In this document: piece after piece, positions 7,334 through 16,817 of the stretch
Layout of the letters: each line of letters opens with the position of its first letter
How positions within the stretch are numbered: the stretch's first letter is position 1
Origin: Nocardia aurea
GTDB taxonomy: Bacteria > Actinomycetota > Actinomycetes > Mycobacteriales > Mycobacteriaceae
DNA: 64,000 nucleotides
Direction: 5' to 3'
NCBI RefSeq assembly: GCF_003123685.1
Contig: NZ_QCYJ01000137.1
Coordinates: 62,001 to 126,000 of the forward strand
Program-made: the position numbers and the translations under genes
Notes under the pieces: model-generated
Databases searched by the model: none
Told to the model about the DNA's origin: nothing
Seen by the model: only the letters and a program-made list of their open reading frames with translations

Positions 7334-9745
7334 TTGCGGGTCATGCGGATTTCGATAGGACGACCGGCGGATTCCGGCGCCGACCGGTGGCGTGTACCGC
7401 GCGGGAAGAGCATACGAACGCGGGTGCTGGCCATCGCGCTCGTGCCCTGTGTGGCACTGCTCGGCACGGGAACGATCATCATCCTGGTCCTGACGAAGGA
7501 CGCCAGAGCGACGAACCGCTGGTCGGTGTACCTCGACGAACAGGTCGACCCGCTGGCTACTTTCGTCACCGCCGTCCAGGAGGAACGCCTACAGAGTCTG
7601 TTCGCGATGAACGCCGACCCGCGAGCGGCATCGGGATTGGCGACCCATCGGGCGAAAACCGACGCGGCACTGGCCGCGCTCGGTCGGATGGGCGTGGAAA
7701 TGCTGCGACTCAATCCGCAGGCTGTCGCGCGATCCACTCCTGCCTTCGTCGAACTGGCCGCCAGAACACCGGTCGTCAGACACTCGGTGGATATGGGTCA
7801 GGCCGATATTGCGGCGGTGGACGATTTCTACCGAGCACTCGCCGGAACCGTCGGCCCCGGGCTGGAGGATCTGGCGCGCTATACCCCCGACCCGTTGACC
7901 GCCACCGAGGAGATGACCGCCGGGAACCTGGTCGAGACGGCCGAACTCCATTCCCGTGCGGCGGCCATCGCGGCGGCGGTCACCGAGTCCGGCAGCCCGC
8001 TCGGGTTCGACGAACGGCGCACAGTCACCGAGCTCGTCGGTGCGTACCGGCACCAACTGGACGCGCTGGGCGCACGGCTGACCGACGACGGTCGTCAGCG
8101 ACTGGCCCGGCTCACCGGCAGCGCCGAATGGCGTACCGCGACAACAGCGGAGGACGCGCTCGCCGAGCGCGGCGTTCTTCCGGTCCCCCATGCCGAGTTT
8201 CTCGCCGCGGAGCGGGCGATCGATGTCGAACTCGTCGGCCTGTTCCGCGACCACGCGCTCTACGCGAACACATTGGCCACCGCCGCCGCCGATCGTTCAC
8301 TCGAGCGAGTCATCTGGGCGGGCATCGGCGTGGCCGCCACCGCGATCAGCGCGTTCGTACTGGCACTGCTGCTGGCCAACCGCCTGGTCGCTCGCCTGCG
8401 CTCGCTGCGCTCGCGGACACTGGAACTGGCGAACGAGACCTTGCCGTCGATCATCGAACGCCTGCACGACGGACAAGCCGTCGATGTAGCGGCCGAAACC
8501 ACGATCCTCGACCACGGACTCGACGAAATCGGCCAGGTAGCAGCGGCATTCGGCACCGCCCAACGCACCGCCATGACCGCCGCCGCCTCCGAAGCACGCA
8601 CCCGCGAGGGATTCAACAAAGTCTTCCTCGACATCGCCCACCGCAGCCAGGTCGTCGTCCGACGCCAACTCGACGTCCTCGACATCGCCGAATCCAAACA
8701 AGACGACCCCGAACACCTCGAACTACTCTTCCAACTCGACCACCTCGCCACCCGGGCGCGCCGTAACGCCGAGAACCTGCTCATCCTCGGCGGCGGCCAA
8801 CCCGGACGCCGCTGGCGAGACCCCGTCGCACTCGAACAGATCGTCCGCAGCGCGGTATCGGAAACCGACGACCTCACCCGCGTCAGCGCGATCCGGCTTC
8901 CGACGACCCACGTCCTGGGCAACGCCGTCGCCGACCTCATCCACCTGCTCGCCGAGCTGATCGACAACGCGGCACTGTTCTCACCACCGCAATCGCTGGT
9001 GTCCATCCACGGCAACCTCGTCGGCCGCGGCGTGGTCATCGAAGTCGAGGACCAAGGACTCGGCATCCGATTCGACGAACGCGAACGCCTCAACGATCTG
9101 CTCCGTGAACCGCAGGACTTTCAGGAACTGGCACTCGCGGGACAACGCCACCTCGGCCTCTTCGTCGTCAGCAGACTCGCCAAACGCCACGCCCTCACCG
9201 TCAACCTCCAAGAATCGGCCTACGGTGGCGTCAAAGCCATCGTCCTGATCCCGACGGCGCTGCTCGAAATCGGCGACGGCGACGCCGATCCCGTCCCCGC
9301 GGTGTCCACACGCGCGCGTCGCGCACTCGATCAACCGACGCGGAACCGAACAGAACAGGTTCCGCGACTGTCCGCACTCATCTCCCCGCAGGTGCCACCG
9401 TGGCCCGACAACCGGTCCCACGAAGACCGTTCCCCCGACGGCCTCGCCCGCGAACATCAGCGAACGAGTTCCGGCGACGAGCCGGGGATCGCGCCGGCCG
9501 ACGTCACCGCGCGCACCGGCCCTCATCGGCGTGCACCACTTCCGAAGCGGCGCAAACAGTCCCACCTCGCACCGGAGCTACGCGTGGACGAGGAGCCACC
9601 CGAGATCGTGTGGCAATCCCCCGACCAGCGCCGCCCGGCGACCGAGGTCCGCCGGTCGATGGCGTCCTTCCAGAAGGGCACACGCCAAGCACGCACGTCC
9701 ACCACGAACCCGAACCGAGAAGCTGGAAACGGACCCGCGACATGA
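7334..9745 (+). CDS. cvnA: Conservon sensor histidine-kinase-like protein CvnA
   Basis: An 803-residue membrane protein, first of a cvnABCD (conservon) operon; such loci tie a sensor kinase-like protein to a small GTPase at the membrane. Membrane segment 1 is near residues 32-55 (VLAIALVPCVALLGTGTIIILVL). An extracytoplasmic all-alpha region of ~260 residues resembles a nitrate/nitrite-sensing (NIT) domain. Membrane segment 2 is near 325-350, then a HAMP-like linker and an HATPase domain with the N-box ELIDNAALFSPP. The tail beyond ~650 is disordered and charged. The start is TTG at 7334 (GGTGGAG 5-6 bases upstream) or ATG at 7343. The stop overlaps the next ATG. Confidence 0.85.
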   Translation: MRVMRISIGRPADSGADRWRVPRGKSIRTRVLAIALVPCVALLGTGTIIILVLTKDARATNRWSVYLDEQVDPLATFVTAVQEERLQSLFAMNADPRAASGLATHRAKTDAALAALGRMGVEMLRLNPQAVARSTPAFVELAARTPVVRHSVDMGQADIAAVDDFYRALAGTVGPGLEDLARYTPDPLTATEEMTAGNLVETAELHSRAAAIAAAVTESGSPLGFDERRTVTELVGAYRHQLDALGARLTDDGRQRLARLTGSAEWRTATTAEDALAERGVLPVPHAEFLAAERAIDVELVGLFRDHALYANTLATAAADRSLERVIWAGIGVAATAISAFVLALLLANRLVARLRSLRSRTLELANETLPSIIERLHDGQAVDVAAETTILDHGLDEIGQVAAAFGTAQRTAMTAAASEARTREGFNKVFLDIAHRSQVVVRRQLDVLDIAESKQDDPEHLELLFQLDHLATRARRNAENLLILGGGQPGRRWRDPVALEQIVRSAVSETDDLTRVSAIRLPTTHVLGNAVADLIHLLAELIDNAALFSPPQSLVSIHGNLVGRGVVIEVEDQGLGIRFDERERLNDLLREPQDFQELALAGQRHLGLFVVSRLAKRHALTVNLQESAYGGVKAIVLIPTALLEIGDGDADPVPAVSTRARRALDQPTRNRTEQVPRLSALISPQVPPWPDNRSHEDRSPDGLAREHQRTSSGDEPGIAPADVTARTGPHRRAPLPKRRKQSHLAPELRVDEEPPEIVWQSPDQRRPATEVRRSMASFQKGTRQARTSTTNPNREAGNGPAT

Positions 9746-10179
9746 ACAACACCACGGCGACCAACGCCCGCGACACACTCGACTGGCTCCTCGACGGCTT
9801 GGTCGAACGCACACCCGGCTCCGAACACGCCATCGTCCTGTCCGCCGACGGCCTGCCACTGGCCCGCACCCGCACCCTGCACCGCGAGGACGCCGAACAT
9901 CTCGCGGCCATGGCCTCCGCCCTACACAGCCTCGCCCGCGGAGTCGGCAGCCGATTCGACAAAGGCGCGCTGCACCAGACCGTGGTCGAACTCGCCGAGG
10001 GCTATCTCGTGGTCACCGAGGCGGGGCAGGGGGCGTGTCTGGCGCTACTGGCCACCATCGAGGCCGACCTCGGTCTGATCGCCTACGAGATGAACGTCAT
10101 CATCGGGCAGGTCCGCGACCACCTCACCGCCCTACCCCGCACCCACTCGGGCACACTGCGCGTCCCTCTGAAACCGTGA
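9742..10179 (+). CDS. cvnB: Roadblock/LC7 domain protein CvnB
   Basis: A 145-residue roadblock/LC7 protein, the predicted GTPase-activating or adaptor partner of the conservon GTPase. Typical segments are LDWLLDGLVERTPGSEHAIV, VLSADGLPLARTRTL, HLAAMASALHSLARG and a C-terminal IIGQVRDHL. Its ATG overlaps the cvnA stop (ATGA) and its own stop overlaps the next GTG, so the operon is translationally coupled. The frame is open upstream inside cvnA, but the overlap and family length fix this start. Confidence 0.88.
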   Translation: MNNTTATNARDTLDWLLDGLVERTPGSEHAIVLSADGLPLARTRTLHREDAEHLAAMASALHSLARGVGSRFDKGALHQTVVELAEGYLVVTEAGQGACLALLATIEADLGLIAYEMNVIIGQVRDHLTALPRTHSGTLRVPLKP

Positions 10180-10556
10180 CCCGCTACGGCGAGCAGGGCT
10201 GGGAATTCGGCGACGACCCGGGACCATTGGTCCGTCCCTTCGCCGTCACCCGCGGCCGAGCCGGACGCGACCTGCACACCCTCGACATCCTCACCCTGGT
10301 CGTGGCCGTCCGCACCGAACACGAGGCGGCCACTCTCGACCGGGAGTACGGCGAGATCGTGCGGTTGTGCCAAGGCAGGCCGCTGTCGATCGCCGAACTC
10401 GCCGCCCACCTCAACCTGTTGCTCGCCGCCGTCAAAGTCCTCGTCAGCGACCTGATCCATTCCGGGCACGTCATATATCGGTCCCCCACCCCACCCACCG
10501 ATCGCGCCGACCCCCGACTCCTGCAGGCGGTACTCGATGGCATACGCAGAATCTGA
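10176..10556 (+). CDS. cvnC: DUF742 protein CvnC
   Basis: A 126-residue DUF742 protein, third member of the conservon. It carries the family landmarks LVRPFAVTRGRA near residue 18, LDILTLVVA and the winged-helix-like segment LSIAELAAHLNLLLAAVKVLVSDLI. The GTG start overlaps the cvnB stop (GTGA). Its last 20 bases overlap the start of the damaged cvnD gene. The family links the sensor and the GTPase; its molecular role is not well defined. Confidence 0.87.
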   Translation: MTRYGEQGWEFGDDPGPLVRPFAVTRGRAGRDLHTLDILTLVVAVRTEHEAATLDREYGEIVRLCQGRPLSIAELAAHLNLLLAAVKVLVSDLIHSGHVIYRSPTPPTDRADPRLLQAVLDGIRRI

Positions 10557-11030
10557 CTACGTCGATCCCATCAAACTCTGCGCGGTCGACGCGCTCGAGA
10601 TCCTCATCGCGGGCGGATTCGGCGTCGGGAAAACGACTCTGGTCACCACGGTCAGCGCGAGATAACACCGCTGCGCACCGCGGAAAACTGACGGCCATCG
10701 GGGCATCCCTCGACGACCTTACAGGCGTGCAAAGCAAGACCACCACCACCGTCGCGCTGGACTTCGGCCGCATCACGCTTAGCCCCCACCTGGTGCTCTA
10801 CCTGTTCGGCACACCCGGACAGCCGTCAACTGCTTCGATGACGCCGACATCTACGACGAAGACGAAATTCGTCGAGCCCTCGATCTGCCGACGATGTCTC
10901 GATCCCCCTCCGCGATGTCCGCGACCGCGAATCGGCCAAACAGGTCCTGATCCACCTGATCGAACACCTCATGACCTCCGTCGGCGTCACGCCGTCGCGC
11001 CCCCTGCCGAGCGCGTACCCCGAGTTCTAG
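10537..11030 (+). pseudogene. cvnD: Conservon GTPase CvnD, multiply broken
   Basis: The ATG at 10537 opens a frame with a normal Ras-like P-loop (LIAGGFGVGKTTLVTTV) that stops at 10665. Downstream pieces of the same GTPase follow in other frames: EITPLRTAEN, then GASLDDLTGV and VALDFGRITL up to LVLYLFGTPGQ, then VNCFDDADIYDEDEIRRALD, then DVSIPLRDVRDRESAKQVL to a stop at 11030. At least three frameshifts are needed, and roughly 60 residues between GTPGQ and the VNCFDD segment (switch II onward) are missing. The protein cannot be made, so CvnABC here lack their usual GTPase. Confidence 0.85.
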
Positions 11031-11674
11031 CGGGGTGGATCGGTGGGGCCGAAGGCCGGGCCGATTCCGCCGATATCGGAGATGGTCCAGTTGTTCGCGC
11101 TGTCGAGGCTCAGTTGATAGGTGGCCGTGGACTGGATTCCCTCGGGAGCCTGGCTGTTCTTGGTCAGAATGCTGACGAAACAGTCGACCGAATACACCCC
11201 GTCGTCCACCGAACGCACCTTGGCCGCGATCGGCTTCGCGGTCGAAACCCATTGCAGCGGAATGATGATCTGCTCCATCGACGTCGCGGCCTGGGTGAGA
11301 CGCCCCGACAGTTCCTGGCTGGTCCCCTTGGTCAGACGCGTTCGCCAGGTCGACAGATCCTGGAAGTTCATTTCCGCCGCCGCCGTGGCGTAATCGAGCG
11401 CGACCTGCTCGGCACGGGCCGAATCGGCCGCCGCGGCGTGTATCGCGTCCAGGTCACCCGACTCACGGTGCAGCTGCCACCCCAGCACGCCGATGGTGGC
11501 CGCCATCGCGAGCACGACCACTCCGGACACCAGGGTTTTGAGTTTGATCGCGGAATCGCCCGCGTCACGTCCACGGCGCAGGATTCCGGTCCATGCGGGA
11601 GCGGATCGCGTGGGTTGGGCGGCGACGGTATCGGCGTCCTCGCGGGCGGGAGGCAGGTCGGTTGACTGGGTCAT
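11027..11674 (-). CDS. Mce-associated membrane protein
   Basis: A 215-residue protein, last gene of the mce operon. A disordered N-terminus (~45 residues) leads into one membrane segment (about residues 49-68, LVSGVVVLAMAATIGVLGWQ), then a coil (AIHAAAADSARAEQVALDYA) and an NTF2-like fold as in Mce-associated (Mam/Mas) proteins. These act with, and may stabilise, Mce transport complexes. Its stop overlaps the end of the convergent cvnD remnant. A 54-base gap separates it from mceF. Confidence 0.85.
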   Translation of the reverse strand: MTQSTDLPPAREDADTVAAQPTRSAPAWTGILRRGRDAGDSAIKLKTLVSGVVVLAMAATIGVLGWQLHRESGDLDAIHAAAADSARAEQVALDYATAAAEMNFQDLSTWRTRLTKGTSQELSGRLTQAATSMEQIIIPLQWVSTAKPIAAKVRSVDDGVYSVDCFVSILTKNSQAPEGIQSTATYQLSLDSANNWTISDIGGIGPAFGPTDPPR

Positions 11675-11728
11675 GATGTCTTCCTCTGAAAATGGGTGAT
11701 CACAGCTCGGGCGGGGACGATCGCGATC

Positions 11729-12688
11729 TCACCTTCCCGGTGGACCGACGCGGACGGTGACCGCGTCGCCCGAGGACGTCGCGGCGATGGCGGTATCGAG
11801 TAGTTGCCCGACGTTCACCGTCGCCATCGCGGCGGTTCCGGCCCGTATACCCGGTAGCAGGTCGACGCCGAGAGTGTGCAGATCGGCGGAGGTGTCATGG
11901 AGGAAAGCCTGCAACTGATCGAGCAGGGGTCCGGCGCCGAACTCGATCCCGTCCTTCAAGGGGCCGAACGACGCGGCGAAATGGATGCCGGCCAGCACAT
12001 CGCTGAACCCCGAACCGAAATCACCGAGGATCGGCGTCGCGCCCGCCAGATCACCGGGAACGGTTCCGGTTCTCAGCAATATCGGCTGGATACTCGACAG
12101 CAGCGTGGTCAGATTCGCCGACTGCCGAGTCAGCGTGCCCGCGAGAAGTTCCCCCGCGCGGGACAGGTCGCCGAGCACCCACGGATCGTCGGGCAACGCG
12201 AGGTCCACGGTCGCGAAGATCTCCCGGATCCGCTCGGGCTCGATCTGTTCGAGCAAAGTCGTCAATCGTTGCGACAGTTCCTTGAAGGTGGTCGGGACGA
12301 CGACTCGGTCGGCCGGGATGACGGCGTCCTCGGCCAGATACGGCCCGGCGGCGACCGTGGGGATCACGGCCAGGTACGTCTCGCCGAGGGCGGACAGGTT
12401 GTCGACTCGGAATCGGCTGTCGGTCGGGATCCGGTAATCGCTGTCGTAGCTCCATTCGACGTCGATGCCCGCGGCGGAGGAATGGACTCGCGTCACGTGT
12501 CCGATAGCGACTCCTCGTATCAACACTCGTGATCCGACGACGAGTCCGTTGGTGTCCGGGATCGACAGGCTGGCTGTCTTCACGTCGGCGAAGGCGTCGT
12601 GTTCGAGGCCGAGGCTGTCGAGATACAGCAGCGAGGACACCGCGAGAGCGACCATGCCGAGCACGGACAGTGGTGTTTTGAGGTTCAT
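11729..12688 (-). CDS. mceF: Mce family protein MceF
   Basis: A 319-residue Mce protein. An N-terminal membrane anchor (residues ~6-24) is followed by the MlaD/Mce beta-barrel domain (about 35-115, with NGLVVGSRVLIRGVAIGHVTRV and ALGETYLAVIP) and a long alpha-helical region that forms part of the lipid tunnel. It is the sixth mce gene in order. Its ATG overlaps the MceE stop (ATGA). The tail is shorter than in many MceF proteins and has no proline-rich extension. Confidence 0.9.
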   Translation of the reverse strand: MNLKTPLSVLGMVALAVSSLLYLDSLGLEHDAFADVKTASLSIPDTNGLVVGSRVLIRGVAIGHVTRVHSSAAGIDVEWSYDSDYRIPTDSRFRVDNLSALGETYLAVIPTVAAGPYLAEDAVIPADRVVVPTTFKELSQRLTTLLEQIEPERIREIFATVDLALPDDPWVLGDLSRAGELLAGTLTRQSANLTTLLSSIQPILLRTGTVPGDLAGATPILGDFGSGFSDVLAGIHFAASFGPLKDGIEFGAGPLLDQLQAFLHDTSADLHTLGVDLLPGIRAGTAAMATVNVGQLLDTAIAATSSGDAVTVRVGPPGR

Positions 12689-13698
12689 TTCACGGCCCCC
12701 AGCATCCGCAGGAGATTCTCGACATCGGTGACGATCTGTTGCCCCTGCGCGGATTCGATCGAGCGGATGTTCAGCGAGGGGTGCCGCGCGAAGGGTAGTA
12801 CTGTCGTGCGGAGGAAATCCGACAGTTTCACGGTGTCGGCGGGTGCCTTGTCCCAGATGCTCCCGATGAGGTCACCGGAGTCGGCGAGTGAGTTCAGCAT
12901 CGGCACCAGCCACAGACCACCCTGGTACACGCTGCCGACCGAGGGCAGGATCTGGCTGATGTAGGAGACGATATTGACCGCGACCCGCCGCCAGTAGTGC
13001 TCGGCTTGCGGCGCGAACAGCGTGGCGAGGGTCTGGGATTTCTCGTTCAGCGCCACCGCGGTGGCGTCGAATCCGTCGAGCATGCGGTCGATCTCGCCGG
13101 TGTCGCCCGCCAGGTCGCGCAGGTCGACGGCGACGACCGATGCCAAGCGGGCCACGTCCGGGGTCGCGGGCATCACCGTGTTGATCCGGCGCATCGCGTC
13201 CTGGATCCGCTGGATGCTGCCGCCGTTGACGAAATAGGCCAGGACCGCCATGGTGTCCTCGAGTTGTGGCGGTGAACTGGTGTGGTCGGCGGTCACCGCG
13301 TCGCCGGGCCGCAGGAATTGCGCGTCGGCCCCGACCCGGTCGTGGTCGAGGGCGATGTAGGTGTCGCCGAGCAGGGTGTTCTGACGGATCACCGCGCGTA
13401 CGTCCACGGGGACCTCGCTGCCTTGTTTCAACTGGACGGTCACTTTCACCGCGTCGTCGAGCACCGTGACATCGCGGACCTCACCCACGCGCAGGCCGTC
13501 CATCATGACGTCGGCGCCGTTGGGCAGATTCATCACACTGACGAATTCGATCCCGACGGTGTACCCGTTGCCGACACCGCCTCGAACCGACGGCAGATCG
13601 TCGGGCCCCAGCGAGCAGCCGCCGGTCGCGAGGAGGCCGCAGCACATCGCCACCGCGGCGGCCCCATTCCGCAGAAGCTCGAAATTCGTTGTCATCAT
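12685..13698 (-). CDS. mceE: Mce family lipoprotein MceE
   Basis: A 337-residue Mce protein in the fifth position, where actinobacterial operons usually encode a lipoprotein. The signal ends LLATGGC-SLG; the lipobox is imperfect (Thr at -3) but plausible. The Mce domain follows (GYTVGIEFVSVMNLPNGADVM, GLRVGEV, NTLLGDTYIAL). The frame is open ~150 codons upstream, but ATG-ATG at 13698 overlaps the mceD stop and gives the family N-terminus. It forms the hetero-hexameric Mce ring with the other five. Confidence 0.9.
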   Translation of the reverse strand: MMTTNFELLRNGAAAVAMCCGLLATGGCSLGPDDLPSVRGGVGNGYTVGIEFVSVMNLPNGADVMMDGLRVGEVRDVTVLDDAVKVTVQLKQGSEVPVDVRAVIRQNTLLGDTYIALDHDRVGADAQFLRPGDAVTADHTSSPPQLEDTMAVLAYFVNGGSIQRIQDAMRRINTVMPATPDVARLASVVAVDLRDLAGDTGEIDRMLDGFDATAVALNEKSQTLATLFAPQAEHYWRRVAVNIVSYISQILPSVGSVYQGGLWLVPMLNSLADSGDLIGSIWDKAPADTVKLSDFLRTTVLPFARHPSLNIRSIESAQGQQIVTDVENLLRMLGAVK

Positions 13699-14789
13699 CG
13701 GCCTTTCGCGAGGACGAGGTCGAGCAGGGTCGTGGCGGGAATCTGGGCCTGCCCCGTGGCGGACGGGGTGCAGGTGCCGGGCGCGAGTTGGTTGAGCGCG
13801 TCGCATACCGTCGCGGAGTCCGCCGTGTCGATCCTGACCATCGGCGGCTGGTAGGCGACCGCCATCGCGGCGTCGCCGTCGCTCTGCTGACGCAGCATCG
13901 CCGCGACCGACGGGATCGATGCCAACAGGCTCGCGATATCCCCCGACCGGCCCGCCGCGAGGTGGATCGCCTCGGCGACCGGACCGCGCAGCATCGGCCA
14001 GAGTTGATCGCCGTACTCGGTGTGCACGTCGTGCAGGACATTCACCAGCCATCCGACGCCGACGCACACGTCGACGGTTCCCGGCCACAGTCCGATGCCC
14101 GCGGCGACGACAGCGGGCATCTGATCGAGGATCGACTGGATGCTCGACCACTGTCGCAGGGCGTCATCGGTGAGCGGCGCCATATCGAGGATGATCGAGC
14201 CGATATCGGCGATCAGCTGATCGGGACTGTTCGCGGCGGCGGAGGCGTGCAGCATCATCGCGCGCGCGTTCTGACCTTGGCCGCGCAGTGCCTCCTCGAA
14301 TCCCGCGACGGCGTTCCGCAAACTCTGCCTGCCGTCGCTCGGACTGAGCTCGTCAATGAAATCCGCTGCGGATCCGGCGATTTCGGAGATACTTTTCGGG
14401 GTGTAGCTGTGCTCGAGCGGGATACACTTCCCCGCCGTCAGTTCCGGTCCGGCGTCGTAGTTGCCGACCAGTTCCAGACTGCGGTCGGCCAGGATCGACT
14501 TCGATCGGGTGACCGCCAGCACATCGGCGGGGAACCGGCGTCCGCCCGCGAGCGTGAAACCGATTTCGACGTGGTCGCCGACGGGCCGGATCCGGTCGAC
14601 CTTGCCGACCTGGAATCCCATCTGGGTCACCGGGTTTCCCTCGTAGAGTCCCACCGAATCCGGCATCCGGACACAGAATCCGTCGGTGGATTCCTGGCCT
14701 CCGTCGGTGGCGGCGACACCGATTCCGCCCGCCGCCGCGACACCGACGATCACCAGGATCCCGACGAGCCGAGTTCTGTTCTTCTTCAT
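13695..14789 (-). CDS. mceD: Mce family protein MceD
   Basis: A 364-residue Mce protein. The chosen start MKKNRTRLVGIL gives a basic n-region and one signal/anchor helix (to about residue 27). The Mce domain covers about 35-120 (CVRMPDSVGLYEGNPVTQMGFQVGKVDRI). The rest is helical and ends in a Pro/Thr-containing tail with two Cys near the C-terminus. An upstream in-frame ATG at 14849 lies inside the preceding gene and is not favoured. It is separated from mceC by one base. Confidence 0.9.
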   Translation of the reverse strand: MKKNRTRLVGILVIVGVAAAGGIGVAATDGGQESTDGFCVRMPDSVGLYEGNPVTQMGFQVGKVDRIRPVGDHVEIGFTLAGGRRFPADVLAVTRSKSILADRSLELVGNYDAGPELTAGKCIPLEHSYTPKSISEIAGSAADFIDELSPSDGRQSLRNAVAGFEEALRGQGQNARAMMLHASAAANSPDQLIADIGSIILDMAPLTDDALRQWSSIQSILDQMPAVVAAGIGLWPGTVDVCVGVGWLVNVLHDVHTEYGDQLWPMLRGPVAEAIHLAAGRSGDIASLLASIPSVAAMLRQQSDGDAAMAVAYQPPMVRIDTADSATVCDALNQLAPGTCTPSATGQAQIPATTLLDLVLAKGR

Positions 14790-14790
14790 G

Positions 14791-15816
14791 TCAGCAGGTC
14801 CGTCCGGGAAGGGGTACACAGATCTGTGTCGCCGACACGGTTCCGCCACTGATCGCAGCGAGACCTTCCGGAGTCAGCCAGGCCGCCAGGCGGTCCCGCA
14901 GATTCTGCAACTGATCGATGGCGGGCCCCATGTTCGTCCGGAAGTCCTCGATGGAGTGCCGGACCTGATCGATGGCGGCGCGCGCTTCGTCCCTGTGGTC
15001 GAGGTAGTACTTCTCGAGCGGCTGCACCCTGGCGAGTACGTCACCGAGCAGGCGATAGGCCTCGTTGAATCCGACGTGGGTGTTGTTGTAGGTCGTGACG
15101 ACGATGTCTACCTGACGGATCAGGTCGAAGACGAATTCTCGGTCGGCGTTGAAGGATTCGAGGTACTCCGAGGCGAGATCGGCGATCCGCCGGACCTGTT
15201 CGCGCTGGTGGTCCATGACGGTGGCGATGCTGTTCATACCGGCGATCAGCGAACCGACCGACGTCGAATTGTGCTGGAGTGCGGTGGCGACCTGGTCGAT
15301 ATCGGCATCGATGGCGGCGCCTTCCACCTTGTCGGTGACATGCGGTGCGGCCTGGAGGACGTCACCGATCGAATAGGGCGCGGTGACGTGCTCGTGTGGG
15401 ATCACCGAGTCCCCGAGTGGTGTGTCGCCGAGGGGGATGAGGGTCACCGCGTATCCGCCGACCGGGGTCAGCATACGTACCTCGACCCGTGAGTCGTCTC
15501 CGACGAAGGCATCGTCGGAGATCCGTGCCTGTACCCGAACCGTGTTCGGGCGCAGTGCGATCGAGGTGACCTTGCCGACGGTGATACCGGCGATGCGCAC
15601 TTCCAGGCCGGGTGCGAGTGCCGAGGCGTCGGTGGTCTCGAAGGCGATCGTTCGCTGGCCGACCGGCCGCGCGTAGAGCACGGTCGTCGTCACCAGGGCG
15701 AGGACGGCGATCAGCACGACCGCCGCCCCGAGCAGCATCTCGTCGTGTGTGACGCGGTGTGTGAGCCGCCGCAGCAGCGACTGTCCGCCCTGCGGGTTCA
15801 TCGAGGCCCGTTGCAT
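14791..15816 (-). CDS. mceC: Mce family protein MceC
   Basis: A 341-residue Mce protein. An N-terminal anchor near residues 27-49 (MLLGAAVVLIAVLALVTTTVLYA) precedes the Mce domain (APGLEVRIAGITVGKVTSI, LTPVGGYAVTLIPLG) and a helical tunnel region. The start at 15816 has GAGG about 8 bases upstream; ATG at 15801 (MNPQGG), which overlaps the mceB stop, is an alternative without a good ribosome site. The C-terminus (ICVPLPGRTC) has two Cys that could form a disulfide outside the membrane. Confidence 0.88.
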   Translation of the reverse strand: MQRASMNPQGGQSLLRRLTHRVTHDEMLLGAAVVLIAVLALVTTTVLYARPVGQRTIAFETTDASALAPGLEVRIAGITVGKVTSIALRPNTVRVQARISDDAFVGDDSRVEVRMLTPVGGYAVTLIPLGDTPLGDSVIPHEHVTAPYSIGDVLQAAPHVTDKVEGAAIDADIDQVATALQHNSTSVGSLIAGMNSIATVMDHQREQVRRIADLASEYLESFNADREFVFDLIRQVDIVVTTYNNTHVGFNEAYRLLGDVLARVQPLEKYYLDHRDEARAAIDQVRHSIEDFRTNMGPAIDQLQNLRDRLAAWLTPEGLAAISGGTVSATQICVPLPGRTC

Positions 15817-16817
15817 ACCACTACCTCACTCCCATTCAGCAGCACACGGACTTCCGTAGGAAGTCGCGCCACCCCGTTGGCGCAGTTCATCGCACCCGCC
15901 GCCGGGGTCGTCAACTGCGGCAGTTGCAGGCCCGCGAAAGCGACGGGCAGCAAGCGCAGCGCTTCGGCCGCCGACGGAATCGAGGCGAAGGCCCGTTCGA
16001 GCAGTTGGTCGATATCCAGGTCGCGATCGAGGCCGAGTTGGGTGAGCAGACGGTGGACCGGGGTCAGGAATTCGGGGCCGAAGGCCGCGGTCTTGGGAAA
16101 TTCCTCCAACACCGTCATCGCCTTGGCTATCGGGAAACTCAGTGAGTGCAGGAACTGGACCACCTGCGGCGATCTGCCGCCCATGCTGTCGGCGATACGC
16201 GACATGTTGGTGACCAGGGTCGAGATCACCTGTTCGCGGTCGTGGGCCAGGTCGGCGAGTCGTTGGATACTGTCGAGCATCGGCGCCAGACCGGTCCCGT
16301 CGCCCTGCAACAGGGTAATCGCGTTCTCCATGAAGGTGTTGATCTCCTCGGTGCTCATCGTGTTCAGCACCGGCTGCAAGCCGTTGAACAGTTCGGTGAT
16401 GTCGAACGACGACCGGGTCGCGGCGACAGGAAGTCGGCGCACCTCGATACCCGTTCGCTCCGGGGCATCGAGGTCGATGAACCGAACACCGGTGAGGTTC
16501 TGGTACTTCACCGCCAGAACGGTATTGTCGAACAGCCGGTACGGCTTCTCCAGCGAGAACTCGACTTCGGCCACGCTCCGACCGTCCCTGCGGTTCAGCT
16601 CGATCGAGCGCACCTTCCCGATCCGCACCCCCTTCGTGCGGACGTCACCGTTGACGTGCAGTCCCGAGACATCGGTGAATTCCGCCGTGTAGAAAGAGGT
16701 TTCCCCTTCCACCGGATTCCTGATGGCGCTCAACACGATCGCGAACAGCGCGATCGAGACGACAACGGCCACAGCCAGTTTGGCGAGGGTGACGAACATC
16801 GTGACCCGAGGACTCAT
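15798..16817 (-). CDS. mceB: Mce family protein MceB
   Basis: A 339-residue Mce protein. The anchor helix is at about residues 10-30, followed by the Mce domain (FTDVSGLHVNGDVRTKGVRIGKVRSI, YQNLTGVRFIDL) and a long alpha-helical part. Two Cys near the C-terminus (MNCANG and VVCNG) are typical for this subunit. The ATG overlaps the mceA stop. It is part of the six-subunit lipid-conducting ring. Confidence 0.9.
   Translation of the reverse strand: MSPRVTMFVTLAKLAVAVVVSIALFAIVLSAIRNPVEGETSFYTAEFTDVSGLHVNGDVRTKGVRIGKVRSIELNRRDGRSVAEVEFSLEKPYRLFDNTVLAVKYQNLTGVRFIDLDAPERTGIEVRRLPVAATRSSFDITELFNGLQPVLNTMSTEEINTFMENAITLLQGDGTGLAPMLDSIQRLADLAHDREQVISTLVTNMSRIADSMGGRSPQVVQFLHSLSFPIAKAMTVLEEFPKTAAFGPEFLTPVHRLLTQLGLDRDLDIDQLLERAFASIPSAAEALRLLPVAFAGLQLPQLTTPAAGAMNCANGVARLPTEVRVLLNGSEVVVCNGPR

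Noticed and set aside
7096..7737. Minus-strand open frame overlapping the start of cvnA
   Set aside because: It is antisense to the cvnA membrane and sensor region and shows no family pattern.
12685..14151. Long 488-residue version of MceE
   Set aside because: The first ~150 codons lie inside mceD in another frame and are Arg-rich; the overlapping ATGATGA gives a proper lipoprotein start.
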